Below are positions 55,540 to 64,000 of a stretch of 64,000 nt of DNA, piece by piece; position 1 is the stretch's first letter; each line of letters opens with the position of its first letter. Both the position numbers and the translations under genes were made by a program. Under the pieces are notes generated by a model. That model worked only from the letters and a program-made list of their open reading frames with translations. It was not told the DNA's origin and did no database searches. This stretch comes from Aaosphaeria pasadenensis (taxonomy: Eukaryota > Ascomycota > Dothideomycetes > Pleosporales): NCBI GenBank assembly GCA_022813625.1, contig JAKLMB010000006.1, positions 372,001 through 436,000 on the forward strand. The letters run 5' to 3'.

Positions 55540-56595
55540 TATGTATGTCTGAACAACATGGAGAAGGTCGTAAGGCGGTCTTGCGAGAGAAATGTAATGG
55601 TCGTCTGGAATGTCCACAATTTAACGGCAGTATAAGCCCAGGATAAATCGATCGCACATGTTCGGTATGGCGATCTAGCTCTGATATAATCCTTACGCTC
55701 GCTGTGGAGGCTGAGGCGAGGGCCGGGAAGTTAGGTGGACGGGCGCAAACCCACGTCAGAAGTTACGAGAAAGAAGAGAAAGAAAAGAAAGAACAAATCG
55801 AATCAGGACCTAGCCGACAGTTATGTTGCGTACGAGAAACGTGAGCGTGGAGAGGTCGCATTGCATCGGGGGCCAATTCTCGACGATGTACACGATAGCC
55901 GTGTAAGCCCATGCTCTTACAACAGCGATGTGGGTGTGTCGCCAACGAATCAGATGATATCATCTTACCTTTGCTATTCCTATTCGGAATGTATTCATGT
56001 GCGACAAGCACTTAGATGTAAGTCCTCGCCTAACAGAGAGTTGTGAGAGGAACACCAAGGTGCGACTGTACCCTTTTGGGAGTGCTGATGGAAACATCAA
56101 CAAGGTATATGGTTGGCCTACCAGGACGGAAGTGCGGAATCAAAGAGAGGTGCACATGAGACTTGCGAGACATCCGAACAAGGAATTCCTTTTTCGTTGT
56201 AGTGAACAGAAGTTTGATTCGATCCATATATTGTGTGATTGGAATTGCTTCTTATATTTTGTTGGTCAGATCTTAAATCTGCATAATAATCTTGGTGGTC
56301 CGGTAGAGGAATTACCAATTCCGTGCGCACGTGTATGTCATGATCAACGTCGAAATCGAGTTGATAGTGTGGACATTGATACCCTGATCCGCAAACCTGT
56401 AGGTTCAACCCATCCTAACTCTTCGTATGTGTACATGTAGTCTCACATTGGTATCAATAACCCCAACGCCAGTCTTGTATAATCAAGACAAAAACTCCAC
56501 CCATGCTGAAATGCGCACAAAATCCAACGTCATGATTGACCGTCATAAAAGTGATGTACAATGAAGAAAATTTTCGAGAGTTCCGAGAACTCGAT
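55540..56595. other. Intergenic region without a recognised gene
   Basis: About 1.06 kb between the start of the Cys-rich membrane protein gene and the end of MRP10. A purine-rich AAGAAAGAAG run lies near 55755-55800. Open frames up to 147 codons show no family resemblance. Confidence 0.5.
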
Positions 56596-57194
56596 TTAAT
56601 TCCTCTTGTGTGGTCCGATCATGTTGGGGTACATGCGGGAAAGGTGATAGTTGATGTTGTTCTTCTTTTGGTTCGTATTTCTCTGTTCATGCTTGTCAGT
56701 CTTACTGCGTCCATAGGTAGGATACGAAAGCAAGTAGCAAGTGATTATAGAATCAGACGCGGGTGATTATTCTTCTCATAGCACGAAGGCTCTGAAGTAG
56801 CAAATACATTTAAAAATTACCAGATCATCATAGGATGGTGATTGATGTGAAAGGGGACAAACAGAGCTGACTTACCGGTGCATCCATGCAAGCCCGGAGC
56901 TTTTGCTCCAGTTGTGCGCAGCCTTGAACACTGTATCCTGACGATGCCCAGCAACCTATTTCATCTATCAGAATGACTCCACCAGGAAAGGCCTTTTCCA
57001 GCAACAGGCGCATCTGAAAGCACTGGATCTGGAGGACCCGAGGATTGGGACTTACCCAACATTGAAGACATGGCACCCAAGCATGGGTTCATCTCAGGTT
57101 TGTTCGGCCGCCTAACACGAAGCTTCGGTAGAGGAGGAAGAGGGCGATTGGTGACGGATTTGACCGTAGAGGAGCCTTGTGGTTTTGGAACCAT
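56596..57194 (-). CDS. MRP10: Mitochondrial small-subunit ribosomal protein mS37 (CHCH domain)
   Basis: 101-residue CHCH protein of the mitochondrial 37S ribosomal subunit; exons 57056-57194, 56876-56955 and 56596-56682. Exon 1 gives MVPKPQGSSTVKSV and RPLPPLPKLRVRRPNKP. Splicing joins NPCLGAMSSML to GCWASSGYSVQGC, forming the twin CX9C pattern: Cys38/Cys48 and Cys59/Cys69, the disulfide framework imported through the Mia40 route. The last exon, beyond a 193-nt intron, encodes RNTNQKKNNINYHLSRMYPN and ends in IGPHKRN. This INYHLSRMYP block is diagnostic for the family and confirms the distant exon, which simple calling would miss. It shares a 349-bp divergent promoter with the 966-residue gene. 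Confidence 0.95.
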
Positions 57195-57543
57195 GGTGGG
57201 CAATGGCTGTGCTCAAAGCTGCAATGAAGCCTCTATCAACACCTGACGCAAAGCTTGTCCAGTTTGTGGATGATTTTTGGTGATCAATGGATGGAAGAAG
57301 GAATTGGAGGGTTGGTCAGTTGAAGTAGAAAAGTTCTGGATGTACGTGCCAAGAACGAACCACCCCCCGTTGCTCCGTGCACCGGCTCGTGCATAGTAAA
57401 CAACAAACTAACAGTTGCCTGCCAACACAGCGACCGCTGAAGCACTCGCGGTCAGTGATTTCGTTATCCTTTTGAATAGGCGTCCGGTGCCCTCGAAATC
57501 ATTGCTATCTGGTATCGGCGACTTAATTCCTCACCCATATATT
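57195..57543. promoter_or_regulatory. Divergent promoter, MRP10 and 966-residue gene
   Basis: 349 bp between opposed start codons. The frame upstream of 57544 is open from a TTG at 57415 but contains no ATG, so it is leader. No specific site recognised. Confidence 0.5.
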
Positions 57544-60498
57544 ATGGCAGCATCACCGCGCAAGAGAGCGGGATCCGCCTTCGACCAAACATGGCACGAG
57601 ACCGACACCGCGTTTCTGGATCCTGCATCACTACCTATTTCCAAAGTCCCCCGAGCATGGGAGCGCAAGTCTGAGATTGTCACCTCGCGTACTGGCAAAC
57701 AGAGGAAAGTTTGGCGCCGACAAACAACGCGACCCAACCCAGTAAACACCACCCCCGAGGAAGACGAGGACGAGGAGGAGCAAGATTCACGGTCCAGGCC
57801 TGTGAAGAAGCTTCAGCGCGTCAAACCAAATGAAATCGAGTTTGAAAACATGCGACCAAACTCTAAGAATCGCGCATTCAAGACGACGCGCTGGGACAGA
57901 AGGAAGAGTGTGCTCCCAAGTATGTCAACAACCTACTCATTTCAAACCAATGATTGTATTAACTTCGTGATAGGAAAGAAAATCTCGACGAGCGATGCTG
58001 CGCGACAATCCGAGGACGATTCGAGCTGTGTCAACGAGGAGATGGGGGACTCGGGTGCCGAGGATGAGAAGCATTCGCAGACAGCCTGGACGGATCACCA
58101 CGAGAGCGCAACAATATCCACAGAACCCATCGTAGAGGAAAAGGAAAGGAGATCAACATTCACATTCACTCCTGATTCACAGCAAGATGAAGCACAATCT
58201 CCTGAGATTAGCGGTGCACCAAGCGAGGACATGGATGATATGATTCAAACTGACGAGGATCATATCCCAACTACCTCCGACCTTGTTTGTGTGGACTCAG
58301 ATCATAACACGGACGTACAAATTCCTGTTGAACATGAATCGACCCCATTGATTGAGGGAAGAGCATCCTCACCCGCCCCCTCTACCGCCCTCCATTTGGC
58401 AAGTCCCGCATCTTTAAGCGCAACAAATCTGGATCTTCCTATGGAGGAGGCAGTTGAACAGTCGATATCAGTTGCGCCCAAGGAAGCATTCATTGCAGCA
58501 CATTCCGAGCAAGTCGGGGACATCGAAGAGGATATCGCTAGCAAGGCAGATTACGAGGCGGAAGACCCCCAAGCCTTTGTTGTGACTGAGCTAGCACAAG
58601 TCACCCAAGACGCCTCTGAGCTGGAACAAGAATGTGAGGAGCGTGATATGCTGCCTACATATGAGATCGACCAATCGACAGAGGCTACAGGGGCTCCGTC
58701 AGAGGCAAATCCTCTCATTAACGAGGAGGATGACTTGTCGGTCGAGGACGAGCAGGCAATTGAGGAAGACACCCTGACAGAAGCTTCACTGCAGTTCGAC
58801 ATGCAGCGCGCATGGGAATCGGACGCGATGGTATCGATTCCCGACACAAATTCCACAGGGACTTCGACTGTCGCCGATCGTGGTATGATTCAGTCCGAAG
58901 AGGAAGAGCTTACAGCAGCTCTAGAGGAAGAAACCACTATGGACAACAGCGAAGTGCTTGAGCAGTCGTCTGCGAGTGACTCCACAGCTGGAATGATTCC
59001 AAGTGACAAGGTAGAGGGACCTCGGGATGGTGATACGCCTATGGATGGAATAGAGGACATCGCAGATGGACTCACTCTCAAACATTCCATGCCCGAGTTG
59101 CGGGCTACGGGTAGTCGTAGGCTGCGATCTCCTTCGCCTCCTCCCCGGATGGAGTCAGGGCCAGACGATGCGACTGCTACCATATATTTCGATGAAGACA
59201 CAGCGCTACTAAAGGATTTCCTCAACAGAGCTGCCGCAAGCAAGGCAGAGAAGGCGGCTACCATCGTACGTCGAACCTCTCTTCAGAACCGGCGCGACTC
59301 GGACGCAGTTCGTCAAGCTCTTGCGTCACCCAGAAAGGTACTTGAGGATAAGGACCCCAATTCGCCTGCCAAGAACGACAGCGAGGTCACTGTGGACCTT
59401 TCCGAGACTCTTACGCTCAGCGTTAGCGACCTGCCATCGCTTTCCCCGCCACCTGAACAGCCCGCTTCAGAGGAGGCCAAAGCCACCAGCAGCTCGAGAC
59501 GGTCAACACGCACTCGCAAATCTCGTCTACCTGCACCTGCCACGATGGCGCCACCAGCGACAGGTCCCAAAAGCATTTCACTGCGGCGAACGGACGGCGG
59601 AGAGCCTGTTGTTCTTAAGCGGACAGAGGCTCAGGAGCTAGGACTGCTTACACGAAACAACACACGCAAGAACAAGCAGGGTGCAGTGTCTGTTAACCAC
59701 CGGCTTCTCAAACTTCACGTTGAGTCAATGAAGGAAGTGAGCCAAGACTCCACATCGAACGCTTCGGCAATTGCTCTACCAGGCAAGAAAAGCGTTAAGT
59801 GGGATGAGACTCTTGCATACTACCAAGAACATAAGGATACCGTTGCAAATGCGCTTGCGGAAGCCCAATCTCTCGCCACCCCTGACGAACTGAGCGTGTC
59901 GGTCGCTCCTCCGACAAAGAGGAAGGTCAAGGAGCCCAAGCATAAGGGCTCCAGCTCGACTCCACGGATTCGACGTTTGAAAGGACTCGGTCCTGGATCT
60001 GCTACAGCTTCCGTTATGTCTGCCGAGCCTCAAGGGGACCAGGAGCCTGCAGATGCAGACGAACAGAAACAGCCATCACGGGCGAGCAAGCTCAAGAAGC
60101 TACCCATTGCACCTGGAACTTCAGAAACTCCATCCTTGAATTCGCCTGCTAAAAAAGTACCTTTGGCCATGTTGGCTTCCCCAGTTAAGAAGCTTTCGAT
60201 GCCTTTCCTCAACTCTCCCGCAAAGAAAGCCCTTCCCCTGGAGATTGCACCCGTAGGCGTCGATGTCGACTCAGAGGCCAAGCGTTCGAAGGAGCGTAAG
60301 AGTCGATTGGCTACACCAAGGAAGGTGAAGCTACCTCCACCTACCGTCAATGGAGCTGTGCCCGTCGACGGCAAGGAGAACCAATTGACAAAGGGCATAG
60401 GAGCAGCAACACCGAAGAAAGGACTCAGGTTGCCCGAGGTTCACATACCGCCAACTGTCGAGAGTGGACTGCCTAGGAGGCGCGCTGCAAGGAAGTAG
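57544..60498 (+). CDS. Acidic 966-residue protein with SPxKK, PP1-docking-like and KEN motifs
   Basis: Not recognised by name. Exons 57544-57919 and 57974-60498; the 54-nt intron has GTATGT and TAG borders and no in-frame stop, so retention would add 18 residues. The N-terminal block looks conserved: MAASPRKRAGSAFDQTWHET, WERKSEIVTSRTGKQRKVWR. A long Glu/Asp/Ser-rich disordered region (about 150-560) follows. The C-terminal third is basic. It holds KSVKW at residues 731-735, fitting the [RK]x[VI]x[FW] PP1-docking consensus; three SPxKK motifs (NSPAKK, ASPVKK, NSPAKK) near 60139-60230; an RTSL minimal D-box-like site; and a KEN box (GKENQ) near residue 925. The end is RRRAARK. Together these suggest a nuclear, cell-cycle-regulated protein, by inference only. 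Confidence 0.85.
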   Translation: MAASPRKRAGSAFDQTWHETDTAFLDPASLPISKVPRAWERKSEIVTSRTGKQRKVWRRQTTRPNPVNTTPEEDEDEEEQDSRSRPVKKLQRVKPNEIEFENMRPNSKNRAFKTTRWDRRKSVLPSMSTTYSFQTNDCINFVIGKKISTSDAARQSEDDSSCVNEEMGDSGAEDEKHSQTAWTDHHESATISTEPIVEEKERRSTFTFTPDSQQDEAQSPEISGAPSEDMDDMIQTDEDHIPTTSDLVCVDSDHNTDVQIPVEHESTPLIEGRASSPAPSTALHLASPASLSATNLDLPMEEAVEQSISVAPKEAFIAAHSEQVGDIEEDIASKADYEAEDPQAFVVTELAQVTQDASELEQECEERDMLPTYEIDQSTEATGAPSEANPLINEEDDLSVEDEQAIEEDTLTEASLQFDMQRAWESDAMVSIPDTNSTGTSTVADRGMIQSEEEELTAALEEETTMDNSEVLEQSSASDSTAGMIPSDKVEGPRDGDTPMDGIEDIADGLTLKHSMPELRATGSRRLRSPSPPPRMESGPDDATATIYFDEDTALLKDFLNRAAASKAEKAATIVRRTSLQNRRDSDAVRQALASPRKVLEDKDPNSPAKNDSEVTVDLSETLTLSVSDLPSLSPPPEQPASEEAKATSSSRRSTRTRKSRLPAPATMAPPATGPKSISLRRTDGGEPVVLKRTEAQELGLLTRNNTRKNKQGAVSVNHRLLKLHVESMKEVSQDSTSNASAIALPGKKSVKWDETLAYYQEHKDTVANALAEAQSLATPDELSVSVAPPTKRKVKEPKHKGSSSTPRIRRLKGLGPGSATASVMSAEPQGDQEPADADEQKQPSRASKLKKLPIAPGTSETPSLNSPAKKVPLAMLASPVKKLSMPFLNSPAKKALPLEIAPVGVDVDSEAKRSKERKSRLATPRKVKLPPPTVNGAVPVDGKENQLTKGIGAATPKKGLRLPEVHIPPTVESGLPRRRAARK

Positions 60499-60821
60499 CC
60501 GAGATTGGAGTTTGATGTCGCTTACGTGTTCATGATTGTCCATGATTTACAATTAATCACTTTGAATTTGCATCTCGTTGGATTAGCGGCGGCGTTAAGG
60601 GGTTCAGAAGCAACTGAGAGTTGCATTGTCATTCTGATGGGAGTCATCCGGAGTATATAACGGATCGGAGGTGGTCATCCAAGCTGAGTCCTGTGTCGAA
60701 AGACCAGGCTTTTTATATCAGCACTCTTATATCCAAATGTGTGACTAGCACATCAGCTAGTCTTCAATTTTTATACCTTTTTGTTCATCTAATTACGTCG
60801 TGTCCGAGTGACGGCCTTCAG
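60499..60821. other. Convergent spacer, 966-residue gene and SDR gene
   Basis: About 320 bp of 3'-3' sequence; no gene seen. Confidence 0.55.
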
Positions 60822-61822
60822 TTACAGTGCCATCGCCCCGCCATCGACAATCAAATCTGTCCCGTTGATATACCTTCCACCATTACTGCACAGCAAAACC
60901 AAGGGGCCAGTAAGTTCCCAAGGATGGCCCATCCGGCCCGTAGGATTTCTCTCATTCCAAATCGTCCTCGCCCTCTCCAGCCCATCCCCCTCGTTCAAAA
61001 TCGTATCCATGTACCCTGGGCTAATACTATTCACCCTAATCCCATGCACCGTCCACTCACACGCAAGACTCTTCGTCAAGCTCAGCAGCGCCGTCTTCGA
61101 CGAATTATACGCAACCTGCGGCTGCGGGAAATTGGTATGATGCGCGGAGATACTCGCCGTAAACACGATGCTACCCCCAGACTTCTGCTCAATCATCTGT
61201 CTCGCGACCGCCTGCGCGCAGAGGAAGCTGCCCGTCAGATTGATGTCGTGCGTGCGGCGCCATTGCTCAGGTGTCATGTCGATGGCGTGCGTGCAGCCGA
61301 CCACGCCGGCGAAGCAGCATAATGTGCTGATGGGCCCGAGGACTTTCACGGTCGACTCGACGGCGGATTTTATTTGCTCGGCGTCGCGGACGTCGACGGC
61401 TTCGGCGATGATGCGTCGGTCGGGGAACTTGCTGTGGAGGGCCTTGATCGCGTCGAAGGATTGGTCTGGGTTTAGGTCCCAGAGGGCGATGCCTTTGCAG
61501 CCGTGTTCGAGGAGGGCGCGCGCGGCTTCGAGGGCGAGTGTTCCTGCGCCGCCGGTTACTGTTTATACGTTAGTAATTAGGCTTCTAGAGCTGTTGAACA
61601 GGTTGCTAGGAGAGGTGGAGTGGCTAGGGAAGAGGATTGTACCCTTAGCTACATACTGATCGCGTTTCCTGGTACGGTGAATCGGAAGTCCGCTCTTTGG
61701 GCATTTGATAGATTGTCTGCTGGTGGAGCAGGGGCAGTAAGAGGGTTTCCTGCTGTAGAAAGTGTCATCTCAGGAATGAGACGGTCCACGAGGGAGGAAC
61801 GGTCTTCTGGAGCATCAGGCAT
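60822..61822 (-). CDS. Short-chain dehydrogenase/reductase (mannitol/sorbose reductase-like)
   Basis: NAD(P)-dependent classical SDR of 300 residues; exons 61657-61822 and 60822-61558. The 98-nt intron is placed so that GNAI joins to ITGGAGTLALEAARALLEHG, restoring the TGxxxGxG cofactor motif exactly. Downstream motifs are HDINLTGSFLCAQAVARQMI (the NNAG-distal Asn helix), TASISAHH with the catalytic Ser, YNSSKTALLSL with Tyr-x3-Lys, and RVNSISPGYMDT. The end GTDLIVDGGAMAL is typical. The N-terminal extension (MPDAPEDRSSLVDRLIPEM) resembles fungal NADP-mannitol dehydrogenase and L-sorbose reductase relatives. The sugar-alcohol substrate is inference. It diverges from the AA9 gene across about 945 bp. 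Confidence 0.92.
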
Positions 61823-62767
61823 TTTGGGCGCCGTAGATGAGCTACAAAATGAATATAAATTGGTTATAAAGTATAGGTAGAGAAAATTAACAACAAATTG
61901 GGGCAACGAAGGTAGTGGAGAACAATTCAAACCCTTAAATGTCGACAATAAGTAGGCTTCAAGTACGTGTTGTTGTAGTGGAGCTCTAACAGAAATCCGA
62001 AAGCTCAAGGTATGACGTCCAACCCCGCCAGCCCACCATTTCCTCCACCGTAAGAAATCTCCATACCCAAAGACACACAGCTGCACCAACGGAAAGTTTC
62101 CCGGATCGTGGTAGGTGGTCTGCAAACCCCACAGTTTACACGCGAGTAAATGTATGAAAAAGACCTAGTCTCTGCAATGGAGAATGTAAATCTTAGTAAC
62201 CCCCTCAGACGACGGAGCGCTGTTGCCCGAACGACATAAATTCCTCAGCGTGACACGCAGCTATTCCACCGAATAGGAATATGCCCATGATTTAAAGCGT
62301 CGTCCCGGGATCCCTAAGCGCTTTTAATCTCTGAGGTATACTACACCAGGTAATGGTGCCTGACCATAATGCCTACTTTATCCTCATCGTACGCCAATCA
62401 GGAACCCATTCGCTATGTTTCACTCGGTGTCGGCCGTCTGTGGTCCGGATGTGCATCGCTCAGGGATGCCCGATGCGAACGTGCAGCGGCTGTTTTGCCC
62501 CGCAACTGTGCCTCTGTGTTGTGCATCAGCAACGTTAATATAAGGTTATATATCGAGCTTATAGGCAATGTACGATGTCCCGGTTTGAAAGGTCACCAGG
62601 TATTATCATTGAGGCTGTTTAATGACATAGGATTTTGTATTCAGAGAATGAAGTAACAGGTATTCATACGAACGTATACGTATATATAGATAAACATATA
62701 AATATTATAATAGGGCATAACCCTAAGAACTGTAGACAAATAACTGTTTTCTTTTGTCTAGATCAAG
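61823..62767. promoter_or_regulatory. Divergent promoter region, SDR and AA9 LPMO
   Basis: About 945 bp between opposed start codons. On the AA9 side an AT-rich stretch with TATATATAG and ATATAAATATTATAA (about 62678-62712) lies 55-90 nt before the ATG. One CCCCGC (62498-62503; reverse complement fits the SYGGRG consensus of the carbon-catabolite repressor CreA/Cre1) lies about 265 bp upstream. Such a site is expected by chance often, so it is only suggestive. Confidence 0.45.
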
Positions 62768-63754
62768 ATGAAACAATTCACAATTGCCGCTATTGCTTGC
62801 TTGGCATCGAGCGTCTATGCTCATGGTGGTGTATACACATACACAATCGACGGTGTCGACTACCCAGGGTAAACATTCCCACATTTGAAAAACAATTCAT
62901 TGTCGAATTGCCCCTATACTTAAACTGCAACCAGGTACAAATTCACCGAACCCCCAGAATCCCAATCAAACCTAATCCAGCGCCGATGGTACTACTGGCC
63001 CGTCGAAGACCCCGTATCCCCCAACGTAACCTGCAGCTACGACGGTTCCGCCGTCAAAGACACATATCACGCACCCGTCAAGGCGGGAGGAACCATAACA
63101 GCAAGCTGGTCGAACAATCTCACGTGGGACGACCCCAACGGGCCGTTCTACTGCGAGCCGGGAAGCACCCGCGACTGTTTCTACCGCCGCTGGTACCATT
63201 TCTATGGGCCGTTGATGGCGTACATGGCAGACTGTGGTGGGGACTGTAGTACGGTTGATCCTGCGGCGCTGAAATGGTTTAAGATTGCAGAGGAGGGACT
63301 GAAGCCTGGGTTCACGCTCGGGGATACCGCAGGCTGGGAGCAGAGTGCGCTTTCGAGGCCGGGGACTAAGGGGTGGTCGGTGACGGTGCCGAAGTCCCTC
63401 AAGCCGGGGAATTATATGATCAGGCATGAGATTCTCATGATTGAGTTGATGCCGCCTCAGTTCTATCCGACTTGCGGGCAACTTAAGGTCGAAGGTAGCG
63501 GGACTGCGACTCCGAGTGAGGATTACTTGGTCAAGTTCCCGGGTGCATATTCCATGGAAGGTCAGTGTTGAAATGGTACTTGCAAATCATCTCACTGACC
63601 AATATCGAACAGATCCAGGTATTGCAATCTCTGGTGTCGTATATGGCGAGCTTGGCAGAAACACGACAGTAAGTCTCGAACATCGTCAGATCAAGATGTT
63701 TACTGAATTCGTCAGGAATATATCATCCCAGGACCTAAGGTTTGGACGGGCTGA
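62768..63754 (+). CDS. Secreted AA9 lytic polysaccharide monooxygenase
   Basis: Copper enzyme that oxidatively cleaves cellulose or related glucans; 273 residues. Exons 62768-62868, 62935-63560, 63613-63668 and 63716-63754 (GT-AG, in-frame). Cleavage of the signal peptide MKQFTIAAIACLASSVYA would expose His19 as mature residue 1, which with its amino group forms the histidine brace. Other copper-site segments are WYHFYGPLMAYMADC (second His), RHEILMIEL, and PQFYPTCGQL with the axial Tyr and buried Gln. IQRRWYYWPVEDP near the N-terminus and paired cysteines fit AA9. The tail reads PGIAISGVVYGELGRNTTEY and ends at PGPKVWTG, with no cellulose-binding module. The tiny last exon (13 codons with stop) is supported by the usual YxIPGPxxW ending. 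Confidence 0.94.
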
Positions 63755-64000
63755 AGCACGTCGTATTACAGTTTGAGATGATGAACCAGAGTGACAAGCT
63801 AGTGATGGGCGTGCATCATCGATAAGAAGTATTTGCAACCTAGTAGTGATTATTTGGCACTGTTGGAGGCCAGTTTCAAGGGTTCAATCCATTGGGGCTA
63901 TCTGCTTCTAGTTAGACGACGCATTTGAAAGATAGATGATGCTCGAAATGTTCTCCTTTTGCTGCGGAGTGCTATGCTGATCTTGAATTCAAATACATGG
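63755..64000. other. Window end, 3' flank of AA9 gene
   Basis: 246 bp of 3' flanking sequence with no further gene visible before the window ends. Confidence 0.5.

Noticed and set aside
57415..57543. N-terminal extension of the 966-residue protein
   Set aside because: The upstream frame starts at TTG with no ATG before 57544 and lies in the divergent promoter with MRP10.

Overview
The window reads as chromosomal DNA of a filamentous ascomycete (Pezizomycotina). Most genes carry short GT-AG introns of roughly 45-100 nt. They sit singly on both strands, with no operons, and the families are typical of such fungi: a velvet regulator, an AA9 polysaccharide monooxygenase, a Dfg5/Dcw1-type GH76 mannanase, a YSL-like OPT transporter and a DOMON-b561 protein. 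The class (for example Dothideomycetes) cannot be fixed from the sequence alone.

Layout. Bases 1-874 hold the 3' end of a cytochrome P450. Bases 875-9088 have no supportable gene and hold simple repeats, a cluster of TACGGAGTA sites and complementary purine/pyrimidine tracts. They lead to an intronless velvet-family regulator (9089-10309). A second gene-poor stretch (10310-15279) contains a decayed direct-repeat array at about 12.06-13.11 kb. From 15.3 kb the window becomes gene-dense: DOMON-b561 redox protein (+), Sct1/Gpt2-type acyltransferase (-), GPI-anchored GH76 (-), Lso2/CCDC124 (-), GH27 alpha-galactosidase (+), CDC45 (-), aquaglyceroporin (-), OPT transporter (-), GPI8 transamidase (+), RraA-like protein (+), QCR6 (+), SLC49/FLVCR-like MFS transporter (-), a 1083-residue low-complexity protein (-), the Ntr1/TFIP11 G-patch splicing factor (+), two single-pass membrane proteins in tail-to-tail array, MRP10/mS37 (-), a 966-residue acidic protein with cell-cycle-like motifs (+), an SDR (-) and an AA9 LPMO (+).

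How the genes relate. Housekeeping functions (replication, splicing, GPI anchoring, respiration, mitochondrial translation, phospholipid synthesis) are interspersed with accessory ones (secreted plant-polymer enzymes, transporters, P450). I see no biosynthetic gene cluster, transposon, CRISPR array or tRNA. Four divergent gene pairs share intergenic promoters: OPT/GPI8, the 1083-residue gene/NTR1, MRP10/the 966-residue gene, and SDR/AA9.

The most promising leads are (i) the gene-free flanks of the velvet gene with repeated palindromic sites, (ii) the 966-residue protein combining a PP1-docking-like motif, a KEN box and SPxKK motifs, and (iii) the decayed repeat array. None is proven to be a new system. 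All splice models are by eye, from reading-frame continuity, splice consensus and remembered family conservation.
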